Source: Calcarisporiella thermophila CBS 279.70 | Taxonomy: Eukaryota; Calcarisporiellomycota | Length of the DNA stretch: 64,000 bases | Assembly (NCBI RefSeq): GCF_041956535.1 | Contig: NW_027192211.1 | Location: forward strand, 303,516-367,515 | Reading direction: 5' to 3' | Part shown: positions 47,801 to 58,724 of the stretch, in pieces | Position numbering within the stretch: the stretch's first letter is position 1 | Layout: each line of letters begins with the position of its first letter | Position numbers and translations under genes: made by a program | Notes under the pieces: generated by a model | Database searches by the model: none | The model's input: the letters and a program-made list of their open reading frames with translations, nothing else | Told to the model about the DNA's origin: nothing

Positions 47801-49416
47801 ACCGGAAGACTTATGGTGAAGAGGGCAACATTTTCACCCGAAAAACTAGCCACCACCCACCTATCGCTAGAGGAAGACAGCCTTTCGATAGCAGTATAGG
47901 TGATGATTCCTAGGGGTCATGCAAAAAAGGGAGAGGAGGGAAATGAGAGGACAGTATTAGAGGGGGGGGGAGGGAGGAGGGTTAAACTATTTGCAAATTT
48001 AAAACGAATGACGAGTCTATACTTGAGATGTCTCCGGAAAATACTCGAGATGCAACAGGCCTAAAAGTAAAGGTAAAACATCAGCTAACCTCGGAGGAGA
48101 GGCTGGAAATTATATCTCCCAATGGCTATGGATAGATACTCTTTAGCTGAGTTCCCCTCAGAGCTGGTTGCGTCTTTCAAGGAATAGGCATAGATATCCC
48201 CAAACTAGAACAATGGAGTTCGTATTATTGTCATTTATCCAGGCACTCATGTTGAGCTATTTTTACCTCGCTCCAAACTATTATTTGCTCTGCTGATAAA
48301 AATTTTGCTCCAACCCACCGACCACTCTCGGGAATGCACTTGACTTTTAGGAAGGAAGAGACTCTATCTGCCGCCAACTGAACCACCTATTTCGAACAGG
48401 AAAAAAAAAAATAAAGATTTTTTCATCCCATTTAAACTATCTGAATCGCATACGTGAATACATTCAGGCGACAATGTCAGCACCATATCCTTGCGCCATT
48501 CATTCATAAGCAACTCTTTCACTTGGCGGCAATCCTCAAGCATGAGTATGCCCTCGTTGATACGGGAGATGACGAGCTGCTCGTCGATGGACCATGTGCT
48601 TAAGAGGCCGCTGAACGTCGCGGTAAGGAGAGTGGAGCTAGTCGTTTCTATCTCGAATGGTCAGTGAGAATGGAAATGGTGGGTAGAAATGGAAAGCCTC
48701 ACCTTGACCCTGGAATGGTGAAACAGTGGCCCAATTCTTATGCCCTCCCCATATCCGAATTGTCTAAAAACCCAATAATAAAAATGCCTCCATTAGCAAA
48801 TACGTAACAGCGCAGGTCGAAATGGAAAAAGATACCTCCAAGCTTATTAAGTCCAAAATACATATCTCGCTCATTAAGCCCGAAATTAAGAGATACTCTT
48901 TTGAAAATGCTTGGTATATTAAAAGCTTTAAGGGTTTGCCACTATAGCCCCGAGAATTCACGGCAAGGCACCGGCCATCCAATAGACTCCAGCGAGCAAT
49001 CTCACTAAAAGAAAGATAAATGCTTCACGTATAAATCCTGAGCGCACACAAGTGAAGGGATGTGGCATTATTACCCGTCCGCTGCCCCGCTCACAATGGC
49101 TCGCTCCTCCTCGTCCTCTTCGTTCGTCACTACTACACACGTCACCGGAGCAGAGTGGCCAACAAGCAGGAGTTTGGGCAACAGCTTGTTCACAGCCAAG
49201 CACCCCTAAATCAGTTTTCATTTTACACAAACTTGATGCACCCGAAGGCAAAAATACCTGGATCTCTTCATGTTCCGAATGCTGAATACTCCAGATTAGT
49301 AGAGTGCCGTCACTGTGTCCAGTCACTATGTAGGAGGATGTCGCGTATGTACACGTTACATCAGCAGACGGAGGGCAAGACCAGAGCACTAGAGGAAGGA
49401 TTAAAGACGAAGCCAT
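44818..49416 (-). CDS. WDR7: WDR7 / rabconnectin-3 beta homologue
   Basis: WD-repeat scaffold that partners rabconnectin-3 alpha (Rav1/DMXL) in V-ATPase assembly and endomembrane acidification. Exons: 49416-49258, 49205-49075, 49004-48836, 48763-48703, 48647-48454, 48386-48267, 48204-48140, 48060-48023, 47909-47772, 47701-46894, 46810-46385, 46309-45857, 45736-44818; 1226 aa. The start MASSLILPLVLWS matches the family's N-terminus. The first WD propeller includes IVTGHSDGTLLIWSI and LVGHSAPVTCVVV. The central block RLRGHTRQVNCLLW, QYLVSGGDGLRVWSL and AEDHSVSIISLEE matches WDR7 closely. A helical region has PALAQLAKYWQDPQSDIQEA. The C-terminal WD repeats include RLAVGTLEGAVVVFDLRSA. Exon 8 (38 nt) was chosen because it yields PVASRVFSGD, matching the family's PPVTR-F-G segment. 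Confidence 0.9.
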
Positions 49417-50833
49417 ATAACACTGACGCGGATATACTATACAACTCCAATTTTTCTAATGGGATTCAAAAACTCGGCCGCCACTATGACTTTTCTTCAC
49501 GTCTTCTTTGCCATGAGCAAGTGGCTTGTTGAAGATCTGCTGGGAGGCCGGGGCCACAGTCACGGCGTGCTCCGAAGAATCTCATTTCCATGCCAGAAAA
49601 CTGGCTCAGCAATTTGATGTTTGGTCGATCTGCAAATAACTGGATGCACTTCGCTTTGGCCCTATCCGGTCTCTCGTTTTAAACTCAAGAGCATCATAAA
49701 ATAAACCGTCCGACACATCACATAATCATACTCCTATATCAGGTTCAACCCTACGGCAGTGTCTTTCCTTTCACCCCAACTAACTCAATTTTTGCCTCCA
49801 TTCTTCCTTCTCTCCCTCGGCACTTCCCTCTTGGTCTATAATTGTGGCCTGCAGGCCTTGCTTTGGCCGTCCGCCTCGTAAGAGGTGCCTGCAGTGTCCG
49901 TGAACCCATTCGTAAATGGCTTTGGCAGCAAAGTGCGATAGAGTTCCACTGTCCGGCAGCCAAATAATGTGCATTATAAAACATCGATGAGTCCCAAAGT
50001 GCCACCAATAAATAGGAGATGGCGTACGACTGAAAGCCTATACATTCAGAATTCCTTTACTAGCGTGACTTGAAACGCACCCAACTTGGGTGCCATTCGT
50101 GTCAAATTGGGTCTTGTAAAGACTAGTAAAATCAATAATGACGCTAATCTTCTCTGCGGAAGCTCCCTAGTCATGGGGAGAGAGGAGGGGAGAATGATCG
50201 CCATACTTGCCTGGTTTCAAACCTGCGACTCCAAAACCTCACTGCCTCAACTCGGGTGGGCCGAGCTTGGCCCAAGTACGATTAAACAGGTCGGCTCCTC
50301 CACCCGGGGCGCAAGCCGAGGGAGGGGAAATGGCAAGAGATGCTTCGGGGCAGAGATATTCGACGGGCTTGCGTGGAGCCGCGTCCCGAGGAGCGACCTG
50401 TGTGGAAATGGATGCAGATTCATGGAGGAGTGGGGTGGCACAAGCTCTCGAGAATCGCGGGCCTTTTCACGTTTTTCTCAAATTGCGGCGATGCACTCGA
50501 AAACGGGTCGCCCAAAAATGCGAAAATGAAATATTGTAGAAGTAATAACTCTTGTATTAACGATCGAGTTTTCCGGTCTGTTCCCGCTGCCGCCACCCCC
50601 GACTCCCCGCCTTTGTTTATTTTTTTTTCCCCCAGGCCTTGTCTCGAGGAACGCAAGCTCGCCTATTTCCCCCGCCCCCTCCCCAACTCATCGTGCGCTT
50701 CATCCGCATAGTACCTCTGCTTTTCCCTCTAATGACTTTCATCTCTCATTGCCTCTAAAATCTCTCCATCATTCCCCTAGTCTATTTTATCCCTCCTCCG
50801 CATATCATTTTACACACCCATTCGTAAATTACA
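49417..50833. other. Divergent intergenic region, no supported gene
   Basis: About 1.4 kb between the WDR7 and PA-TM-RING starts. A minus-strand frame ending at 49780 (about 64 codons, with DSGTLSHFAAKAIYEWVHGH) looks somewhat protein-like. I could not extend it through splice sites or name a family, so it is not called. Confidence 0.45.
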
Positions 50834-52860
50834 ATGCCATGTTGCGCTTTGCCACCAGCATGTGCTCGTTTGCCTGTCGGCATTCGGATTATGCTCTTCA
50901 CCCTCATTCCATGTATCGTCGTGTTCATTCTATTCTTTGTTACCCTCTTCAAAATGAACACCGTCAATGCAGCCGGTCCCTCCATTCATCAAGGTTGGTC
51001 AGGATTGAATTTGGGATAGCACTTTGTGCAATTTTACGCTAACTTGAATGTGAACAACTCGTAGATATCATCCAATATCTACCAAACACTACATTTGTGG
51101 GAGCGGATGGGCTGTCACCCAGCAAGATTTATGCCGATGGAGTGATGCAGGTCCCCAACTTCCCGGGACCAGAGAAGAGCGGGCTCTCGGTAAGAGTTGA
51201 AAGCCCTCTTAGGTAAAGAGCACCGAGGAAGGACCCCTCACCCCCCCCCCCTTTTGATTCTGTTGCTAGGGCATCCTTTACGAGCAAACTTGCAATCCAT
51301 CCTCGGACGCATCGAATCCTGCCAGGCCCAAGCCTCGAATCGCCCTTGTGGGCCAAGGCGATTGCTCCATCCTCATCCAACTCACGCTGGCTCGCCATTC
51401 AGAATCGGCGTCGGCCGCTATCCTCTATGGCGAAGACGACATCATAAAGACCGTTGCCAAGAGCGGAGGGCGTATCCCCGTTTTCTACGTGCCTAAAGTG
51501 GCAGGTGTGGAGTTGCAGGAAACTCTACGTTCCCAGAACAACACCGACGGGCGGTGGGTCCGAGTGGTGCTTATCCCCGCGGTGCAGAGCTCTGCGGGGA
51601 TATGGGAGCTCACCCTCATTCTAGTCGTGGTACTACTCGCCATCTCGCTCATGACGTCGGCAGCGTTGCAATGCCATATGTGGAGATCGAGACGGCGCCA
51701 GGCCCCATTCGACGACCTGCTCGAGCTTGCGATGAACGCACAGCCTCGCCCCAAACCAAAACTCACCGTTCCCCCCGAAGTCCTGGCCACCTTCCCCGTG
51801 CGAAGCTACTGCCCTCCCAACGCGCACCTCCAAGTGAATTCACGCCCAACGTCTCGCCGCCCGTCGAGCGCCTCGGTCAACAGCAACCGGTCGCTACGGG
51901 CGATCGAGCTGGCCACTGCCCTGGATCGGAGACCCAGTGTGGCGTCGAGCGTGATGAGCGTGGACACCTGCGCCGTCTGTATAGAGAGCTACAAACCGGG
52001 CGATCAGATTCGGCGGCTCCTTTGTCAACACGAATTTCACGTAGAGTGCATCGGTAAGCATCCGTGGCTCCCCACGATAACCTAACATAAATGGCCCCGC
52101 TCATTCATTGCCTTTTCCCCCCTCCATTTTAGATCCATGGCTGACGGAAAAGAGTGCGACTTGTCCACTTTGTAAATATCTTTGTGTCTCCGAGGACCCA
52201 TCCGACCAGACCGAGAAACCAAATCCCACCCCCGCCGCTGATAATACGCCGGCAACAGAAGCAGATGCGGACGACGAGGCATTCACCACAGAACGGAGGC
52301 CAAGTGCATGGCGGTTATGGTGCGGAAGCTCGACGCGGGTGGATGAAGACGGCGATGGCGTGTCCACCGTGGGGTACGTGAGCCCGATTGGCAGCCCAAC
52401 CAGCCCTACCAGTCCCGTGAGCTCACATAGTCAGGGGGCATTACCGCCCGACCTTGTGGTGGTGGATTTGGAGATGGGGACTAGTTCAGAGGAGGGCAAA
52501 GATCCAGAAGAGGGGGCGACCCAAGGCGACAGAGCGATCGCAGGAGAGGGTGCCGAGGAGAGCGCGCCCCACGAGGTAGCCATACCCATGGGCGAGGATG
52601 AAGGAGCGATAGCAGAAAAGGCACACAGTGAAAAGGCTCCGGTTGAAAGCACACAAAATGTAGCAGTACCAGCTGGAGAAACGCAAGTCGAGGATACGCC
52701 GGCCGATTTGGTGCAAGAGGAGCTAGCTGTCGAGACACTGAGCGAAGCGAGAGAAACCTCCACCAATGATACCCTTTCCACCCCGTCACCAAAAGTGACA
52801 TCAGCACCTGTGGACGACCCATGCACTGAAGAGCTGAACGACGAGAAGACAAGCCGATAG
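50834..52860 (+). CDS. PA-TM-RING-type E3 ubiquitin ligase
   Basis: Membrane-bound ubiquitin ligase of the RNF13/RNF167/GRAIL class, usually endosomal or vacuolar. Exons: 50834-50993, 51065-51189, 51270-52053, 52133-52860; 598 aa. An N-terminal hydrophobic signal/anchor ([20 protein letters not shown]) precedes a lumenal PA-like domain ([19 protein letters not shown], then AILYGEDD). One membrane helix ([20 protein letters not shown]) is followed by a cytoplasmic Pro/Ser-rich part. The RING-H2 reads [36 protein letters not shown], with all eight ligands present and the splice between exons 3 and 4 inside it. A long acidic Glu/Ala/Thr-rich tail of about 200 residues has no known domain. Substrates unknown. 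Confidence 0.9.
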
Positions 52861-53328
52861 TTTGCATTGCATTGATACCAATCCTTTTTTTTTTTACTTT
52901 CTTCCCATCCTGCATATTCTGTCATACTCTTGTTTATTTTATTTCAAACCTCTAATTGCCATAATATACAATTTCAATTTCAATGAGCAAAGCATGTGGT
53001 TTATTTGTCCAAAAAAAAAAGGTCAGAGCAATGAAACATGAAAGTGTCAAAAAAAAAAGAAATAAATAATAATATTAAGAAAAAGAAAATCAAAGTTAGA
53101 AAAATTAAAATTAGTTCCAGCAATGTAATAGGAAAAAAAAAAGACAAGAAAGAGCAAGCGTTAGCTTCAAAAAAATAAACAAACAGTAATTTCAACCAAG
53201 ATATTATAAAGTAGAAAAACTGATGGAAACAGGGGGTTACTACACAACGAGGGAAAATAAACACTCACAATATCACAATGTGTATATGAAAAAAAAAAGG
53301 ATATGGGAAAATAAAAGCAAACATAATT
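52861..53328. other. Convergent 3' intergenic region, A-rich
   Basis: About 0.47 kb between converging genes. Repeated A tracts (about 53010-53300) give strongly A-rich plus-strand sequence. No coding signal. Confidence 0.65.
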
Positions 53329-54468
53329 TCAAAACTCAAGGGGAAAGATATCCTCCTCCACGTTGAACCAGTCTTCGTTGCCGTCCTTTTCGCAATCCAC
53401 GTCATCTTCAAGCGGGACCGGCCGCGAGAAATGCATCCCATCGTTCACATCGTCCGACCAAGAGAAGGCAACCCCGGAGTCGAAGCAGGCGGCCCCGGCG
53501 GCAAAAGCGTCCGCCGAGAGGAGCATGTTCGCGGGCGAGGCGAACGAAGGGCCGTAGCCTTCATCGACATCCAGCCTGTCATGGATGACAAGAGGCCCTG
53601 CCGACTCAACCCACGCTCGTACGTCCGAGATGGAGGGCCGCTGCTCAGGGCGGATGTCCAGCAAGGCCCACACGATCCCCAGGCACTCCCGCGAGAGCAT
53701 GGGGAACATGCGGCGCAGCACCTGGGGATCCTTCTGATACGCCCCGAAGACGGGGTCCCGCTTTGGGCTTGCCTCGCGCCAAGGGTTTTTCCCCGTCAGC
53801 AGCGCAATGAGCAGGATGCCCAAGGCCCAGACGTCACCCTTGGCGGAGTGGTACGGACCGGTGTGGTCGGAGGCGTCCAAATGCTGCTCGGGAGCGAGGT
53901 ACGGCAGACTGCCGCACCCGTATTCGCTCGAGAGCCTGTCCGGGGTGGCCAGGCCGAAGTCGGCGAGTTTAAGATGGGGGGGCGAGCGGTTGGAAGGGAC
54001 AGGGCGGAGGAGTAGGATGTTTTCGGGCTTGATGTCGCGATGGTAAATCCCCCTTGAGTGGCAATGCTCCACCGCGTCCACCACCTGGAGAAAGCACTCC
54101 TTTGCGACCTCCGAGTCCAGCCTGCCTTGCTCCATGATCATCTCGTATACGTCTCCACCCGTGCACAACTCCAGAATCAGGTAGAACGCGTCGTCCGCGT
54201 CAACCACGTCTCGCAGGTGGAGGATGTTAGGATGGGGAGGAAGCATGGAGTGGAGAAGCGCCTCCTGGTGCAGCAGGCTATCCTGACCCGGGTCTCCACT
54301 CTTGGCAAGGCGTTTAACCGCGTGGAAGATATTTTCGCGGTCGCGGGCAAGGTATATTTGGCCGAACGAGCCCGTGCCCAGAACAGAGAGGGGCTCCAAG
54401 TCGGAAGGTAGAGGGGTGCCGATGAGGGGCTTTGAGAGATCGCTCAGTTCGGAGAAGTGAGTAGTCAT
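53329..54468 (-). CDS. Ran1/Pat1-like serine/threonine kinase
   Basis: Single exon, 379 aa. The kinase domain (about 25-310) has LGTGSFGQIYLA, catalytic Lys in HAVKRLA, the HRD loop IYHRDIKPEN, DFGLA, a GCGSLPYLAPE activation segment and GDVWALGILLIALLTGKNPW. This arrangement is typical of the fungal Ran1/Pat1, Sks1 and Vhs1 group of nutrient- and meiosis-linked kinases. The C-terminal tail is acidic (DVDCEKDGNEDWFNVEEDIF). The ATG at 54468 directly precedes a family-like start (MTTHFSELSDLSKPL); the frame upstream is leader. The kinase identity is certain; the subfamily is probable. Confidence 0.88.
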   Translation of the reverse strand: MTTHFSELSDLSKPLIGTPLPSDLEPLSVLGTGSFGQIYLARDRENIFHAVKRLAKSGDPGQDSLLHQEALLHSMLPPHPNILHLRDVVDADDAFYLILELCTGGDVYEMIMEQGRLDSEVAKECFLQVVDAVEHCHSRGIYHRDIKPENILLLRPVPSNRSPPHLKLADFGLATPDRLSSEYGCGSLPYLAPEQHLDASDHTGPYHSAKGDVWALGILLIALLTGKNPWREASPKRDPVFGAYQKDPQVLRRMFPMLSRECLGIVWALLDIRPEQRPSISDVRAWVESAGPLVIHDRLDVDEGYGPSFASPANMLLSADAFAAGAACFDSGVAFSWSDDVNDGMHFSRPVPLEDDVDCEKDGNEDWFNVEEDIFPLEF

Positions 54469-55361
54469 GTAGAGGGGGAGAAGATGCGGAGGGTATGGGG
54501 AGATGGCGAGGGTGAGCGGAGATGTCCCAAGTGAACCCGGGTAATAACAAGAAATACAACCCAATATATAGAGGAAATAATTAACAAAGACGCACAACGA
54601 CCAGCGCAAAATGGAAGATGGAGGGGGAGGAGATCAAGGGAAAAGGAGCATGATTCCGGGGGGGAGGAGAAGCTTTTGCAATTTCTAAGAAAGATTAATT
54701 TGCCTTTGCGTGGAGATGGAAGAGAATGTGGCACCCTTGGTGCAACCGAATCATGCTTCGAGCTGTGGCGGGCGGGGAGATTGCAAATGAGAGAAGGAAG
54801 AATGCAAGGAGGTCGAGGGCAATGCTGGGATGCACGGGCGATAGAGGAGGTGTGGAGTGCAGGCAAGCGGGAGGGGGAGAGGGGAAGCAAGGGGAGGAAG
54901 GGCGGCAGGCCTCCAACGACCCCTTCGCCATATATAACCCAAGGCCCAAACCTTTTTTCTCGACTCTTTTAGCAATAAATTAATTAGAACTGTAATTCTC
55001 CTCAGCTGACCATCAAAACAACTTCCTTTTTCCTCCGCCTTGCAGCCATTCCTCTGTTCCCCAAGCCCTCATCCGTGACAGCCATGACCGAATGCTTCGC
55101 ACACCCGCTCCCACAGTCTGGAACGCGATGCGCAATAATGCTTTGCACCCAAATGTTTTTTTTTCTTTTTGCCCCAAAAACTTGGTTTTTTTATTTCTTT
55201 GCTTCGGCCGACCTTGCGCAGAATATTTGTTCGCTTGCATTGACCTAACTCTTTTCCAAGAATAGGAAGAGAAGAAAAACAAAAAGAAGACGGCGTTTCG
55301 CGGCAGCGTACCTCTCCCCACCCCTCCTCTAGGTGCAAGCGCGAAAAAATAAAAGATTTTG
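54469..55361. other. Intergenic, no gene seen
   Basis: About 0.9 kb upstream of the Ran1-like kinase and downstream of tRNA-Leu. G/A-rich near 54600-54900. Overlapping short frames on both strands lack resemblance. Confidence 0.55.
55344..55354 (-). terminator. RNA polymerase III terminator of tRNA-Leu
   Basis: On the minus strand two T runs (four and six) follow the tRNA 3' end within 20 bases, the usual polymerase III stop. Confidence 0.7.
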
Positions 55362-55445
55362 TGACGAGGATGGGATTCGAACCCACGCCTGCTGACGCAG
55401 ACTAGGACCTGAACCTAGCTCCTTGGACCACTCGGACACCTCGCC
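55362..55445 (-). tRNA. tRNA-Leu (CAG)
   Basis: 84 bases including the discriminator A. The acceptor stem GGCGAGG pairs with CCTCGTC (one G-U). The anticodon arm is CTAGG-TTCAGGT-CCTAG with anticodon CAG. The long variable arm (TCTGCGTCAGCAGG) is as expected for leucine. The T arm is TGGG-TTCGAAT-CCCA. No intron is present. Charging identity assumes the standard code; in the yeasts with reassigned CUG, this tRNA would not look like a normal Leu tRNA. Confidence 0.95.
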
Positions 55446-57114
55446 TCGCTTGATTCGGAATCAGTCGGCGGCTATATAAACCTCAAATCTGAGCCTAGAA
55501 ATTGGACTCCCGAGTTTATCCCCGCCATCCGTAACCGAAAAAAAGTTCCTCCTTGCCAAACCTCGCCGGCTAAACTCTCATAACAAAAACTAGCCTTTCT
55601 GGGGTTGTGTCCATTCTTTGACACCATCGATCAGCTCTTTGACACATTATTTGACTCTTGCGGTGTAAACGGAGCAGGTTCTTCTTCCAAGCTCCAATTC
55701 CGCACCTCAGCGTGTTTGGCATAGTTTCTGGCCGAGATGGTATATTTGTAAGCGTGACTGATTGGATTCTTGCTTAACGGGCCACGATTTATGCTGCATG
55801 GCTAGTGCGACATCTTGTTGAGGAATAGTGTGCTTTATTAAAGGATCCAAAATGGCGGAGGAAATTTTGATTTCACGATAGCGAATGCATTCACTTAGTC
55901 CACCCTGTACCAATGGTCTCTCCGACGCACTCGTCTCCTCGGATCTCCTCGAAATCATAAACCTCTGCCACCCAGAGCCCATCGTGTCGTATCCTCCGCG
56001 AGGCCTAATACAGTAACTAATGGTCCACTTTTTCCCAGAGTCATTAAACTCCAATTCCAAACTAAGGGCTCGGCTTCCAACTCTTCGGCCTACTGAGGGT
56101 GAGCCTTCACCTTTTTTTTTCCACATCTCTTCTCCCTTTGTATTTGAACTCTGAGCAACCTCGCCACCGATAGCTCTAGGATTTCCATTGCTAGGGAGAT
56201 AATTAGGGCCAACGAGACATGGACGCCCTATTGAAGTAACTGCACCCCGTTGGCTCGAATCAACACATGTGGCAGCCTGAGTACTGCTATGAGAGGAAAG
56301 TAGAATCGAGGACGCGACTCAGATGGACTATTTTCTCCTTTTAATCCCACCAGGGTTAATAGCATATCTATGGTTTATCATCGCTTGATATGAGATGAAC
56401 CAATCCAACTCGAATTTTGCCCTGTGCACTGTCTCCTTTGGCATACCCAAAGAATCCTAAAAGCAAGGCTCTAAAGAATGCCGAACGGGAGGGTCAGTCG
56501 AGCCAAAACCCACCCGGAACTTAGAAAATGGACAGTCAATCCCATTGAAAGAAAAAAAAAAGGAAAACTAAGTTATTAAAAACTCCGTTCAAAAACACAC
56601 GTACCTATTCTTTGATACATGACACTTCGATTGGATATCAGCTTCAGCTTCTTTTTAATGGATTACACTCCATCAAAAAAATCGTATATGAAGAGAAGGG
56701 TGAAAATATTGGACAAAAGTAACTTATGACTGTCAGTATTGGCCATGAAGCCTTCAGCTCAGGTCTGGCTGGCTGAGAACGGAGGAAGAGGGAGAAACAG
56801 GAGACGCTGTGACGGTGCAGAGCATAGTATTGTGGGAGTATTCTACAAGGGGAACCCTCTTCCCCCGTTTTTGCACCAAGCCATTTTTCTTCTGTTCTCT
56901 TTGGCATTGCTATTTCTGATTCCATATTCAAAGGAAGAAAGCCTAAGATATTTTCATTTTTGGACAGTGGCCTATTAGGTTCAGTGGCGAACATGGCCAC
57001 ACAGATGCAGGTATTCAATCGCCGACCCCCTAGTATCTTATCAATTTTCGTTTAATTATTTTTTATTCGGTGTCTAGTCGATTGCATTCTCTTTACCCCC
57101 ATTGTTTGCAAGAA
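55446..57114. other. Intergenic with orphan open frames
   Basis: About 1.7 kb upstream of the dehydrogenase gene. Apart from the orphan minus-strand frame (55707-56318, listed separately), only short frames are present, including a 124-codon minus frame ending at 56644 without recognisable domains. Confidence 0.5.
55707..56318 (-). CDS. Orphan open frame, unidentified; probable terminal exon
   Basis: A 204-codon open stretch; the first ATG within it gives 139 aa (56126 to 55707). The composition is protein-like: a Ser/Asn/Gly-rich linker followed by a more ordered stretch (ALSLELEFNDSGKKWTISYC, then RPRGGYDTMGSGWQRFM). The in-frame stop upstream (56319-56321) and candidate splice acceptors nearby suggest that the 5' exons are missing from my model. 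An upstream minus-strand segment near 56440-56345 could be one, but no frame-consistent junction was found. I recognise no family. It may be the end of a lineage-specific gene or a pseudogene. Confidence 0.35.
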   Translation of the reverse strand, partial: VASSILLSSHSSTQAATCVDSSQRGAVTSIGRPCLVGPNYLPSNGNPRAIGGEVAQSSNTKGEEMWKKKGEGSPSVGRRVGSRALSLELEFNDSGKKWTISYCIRPRGGYDTMGSGWQRFMISRRSEETSASERPLVQGGLSECIRYREIKISSAILDPLIKHTIPQQDVALAMQHKSWPVKQESNQSRLQIYHLGQKLCQTR

Positions 57115-58364
57115 ATGTTTGAAAAATTTGAACAGTAAGGGTAGTTCCGTTGTGCATTCCTGTCCAAATTCGATCGTAAAACCGGCCATTATCTTGATGT
57201 TCTTTTTATCTATGTTAGGATAGGTTTTATAGGGCTGGGATCGATGGGCCTGCCTATGGTATGTCATTCCCCTCGTGGGAATCATCATCCGCGCTGGAAT
57301 CCACGCTCATTCATTCCATGACTATGCTTTTAGGCCTGTAATGTTCAGCGCTATCTCAGTTCCGTACCTCGCCATGGCAAGGATCTCCTGGTGTTCAACC
57401 GCACCCCTTCGCGCGCTGATCGTGTGCTTAAAATGGGCGCCAAACTCTCATCCTCTGTGGAGCAATTGCTTGACACATGTCAATTGATCTTTACCTCTCT
57501 TGCGGATGACACGGCCGTGTTGGAGATTTTCGAACAATTGCTGGAACAATGCGATAAAGCCGCAGGGAAGGTGTTTGTTGATTTGTCAACCATAGCTCCC
57601 GAGACCGCCACGAAGATAGAGAGCGAAGTCAAGAAATGCGGCGCGCATTTCTTAAGTTGCCCCGTCATTGGTAAGTAGAGCGACGAGAATGAGCCCCCCG
57701 CGTAATAATGTATTCATTTCTTGATCGCGTTGGTGTGTAGGCCCTCCCGCCAAGGCCGAGAGCAAAGATCTTCTTTGCGTCCTTTCCGGCCCAAAAGAAC
57801 TAAAGGCCAAGCTCGAGCCTCTATTTCTCGGCGGCATTGGGCGCAACATCCACGATGTTGGAGAGGAGCCCGCTCAAGCCGCCAAGGTGAAGCTCATCAT
57901 GAATTCGTTCATCCTGGGAACGTTTGAGCTAGTTGCGGAGGCCACCACGATGGCCGAAGCCTCAGGGATCGGAGGAAATCGAATGCTCGACGTGCTGGGT
58001 GACTATTACGGGGAGAAGGCCCCATTTTTGGTCAAGGGCAAAGACATGGTAGAGGAAAATTACAGGGTGAAAGAAGGAGAGAAGGCGGGGTTTTCTATCT
58101 TGAACGCATTGAAGTGAGTGAGACAATTCCTCCCCCTGTGTTTTCCAGTGACCACATTCCCACCATTAATTCGGATCTTGGCTTTCCAGAGATTGTAGGC
58201 ACATCCTCTCCCTTAGCAGCCAGACCAAGGTGGACGTCTCGGCCGTAAAGGTGGCCCACGGCAACCTTGAAAAGGCCAAGGACATGGTGGGGGGAGACAT
58301 GGATATATCCGCCATAGTGCTGCCGTTAAAAGAGCAGGCCGGTGTACGCGCCACCCGACGTTAA
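57115..58364 (+). CDS. Beta-hydroxyacid dehydrogenase (3-hydroxyisobutyrate dehydrogenase-like)
   Basis: NAD(P)-dependent dehydrogenase of the 6-phosphogluconate/3-hydroxyisobutyrate superfamily. Exons: 57115-57134, 57219-57258, 57334-57670, 57741-58113, 58190-58364; 314 aa. The 20-nt first exon gives MFEKFEQ, joined to the Rossmann motif GFIGLGSMGLPM (about 9-20). Then come DLLVFNRTPSRADRV, VFVDLSTIAPETA, the substrate-binding CPVIGGPPAKAES and the helix with the catalytic Lys (AAKVKLIMNSFILG, family K...N). The fourth motif KDMVEENYRVKEGEKAGFS precedes a shortened C-terminus. The start was fixed by frame: other upstream ATGs give no in-frame path into GFIGLG. The substrate (hydroxyisobutyrate, tartronate semialdehyde or other) cannot be told. 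Confidence 0.88.
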
Positions 58365-58724
58365 TCAGGGTGGCCCCTCGTGTGCCCCTCCCTTCCTCTC
58401 CCCCACCTCACCCCCGGTTTTCCTTTCTCTAGTGCAGAGTTTTTGATCCATTTTTCATCCCCATCTTGTTCTTAGTAAACCTCTTATTGAAATAAAAAAA
58501 TAAAATAAATAACATAAGGGAGGACACACCGTGAAAAGCAGTTCGCAACAGGAGGCAGAGGTATATATGGAAAGGAGTCACAATAGGCATTAGGAATCGT
58601 ATGAGAATAGTAAGTAATGTAGAGTAAAATAAGAAAAGAGAAGAGAAAGGAGAAGAAAAAAATAAGAAAAAACACATCGTAACGATAGAAATACAGCGCA
58701 ATCAAATATAAATATAGAAAGACA
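58365..58724. other. Convergent 3' intergenic region
   Basis: About 0.36 kb between converging genes, A-rich after 58490. No coding signal. Confidence 0.65.

Noticed and set aside
49751-50008. Minus-strand frames with DSGTLSHFAAKAIYEWVHGH
   Set aside because: Looks mildly protein-like, but I could not link it to upstream exons or name a family; not strong enough to call.
53431-54015. 194-codon plus-strand frame over the kinase
   Set aside because: Antisense shadow of the Ran1-like kinase domain.
56993-57010. Alternative dehydrogenase start at ATG 56993 (MATQMQ)
   Set aside because: Its donor is in the wrong phase to enter the GFIGLGSMG frame; the ATG at 57115 fits exactly.
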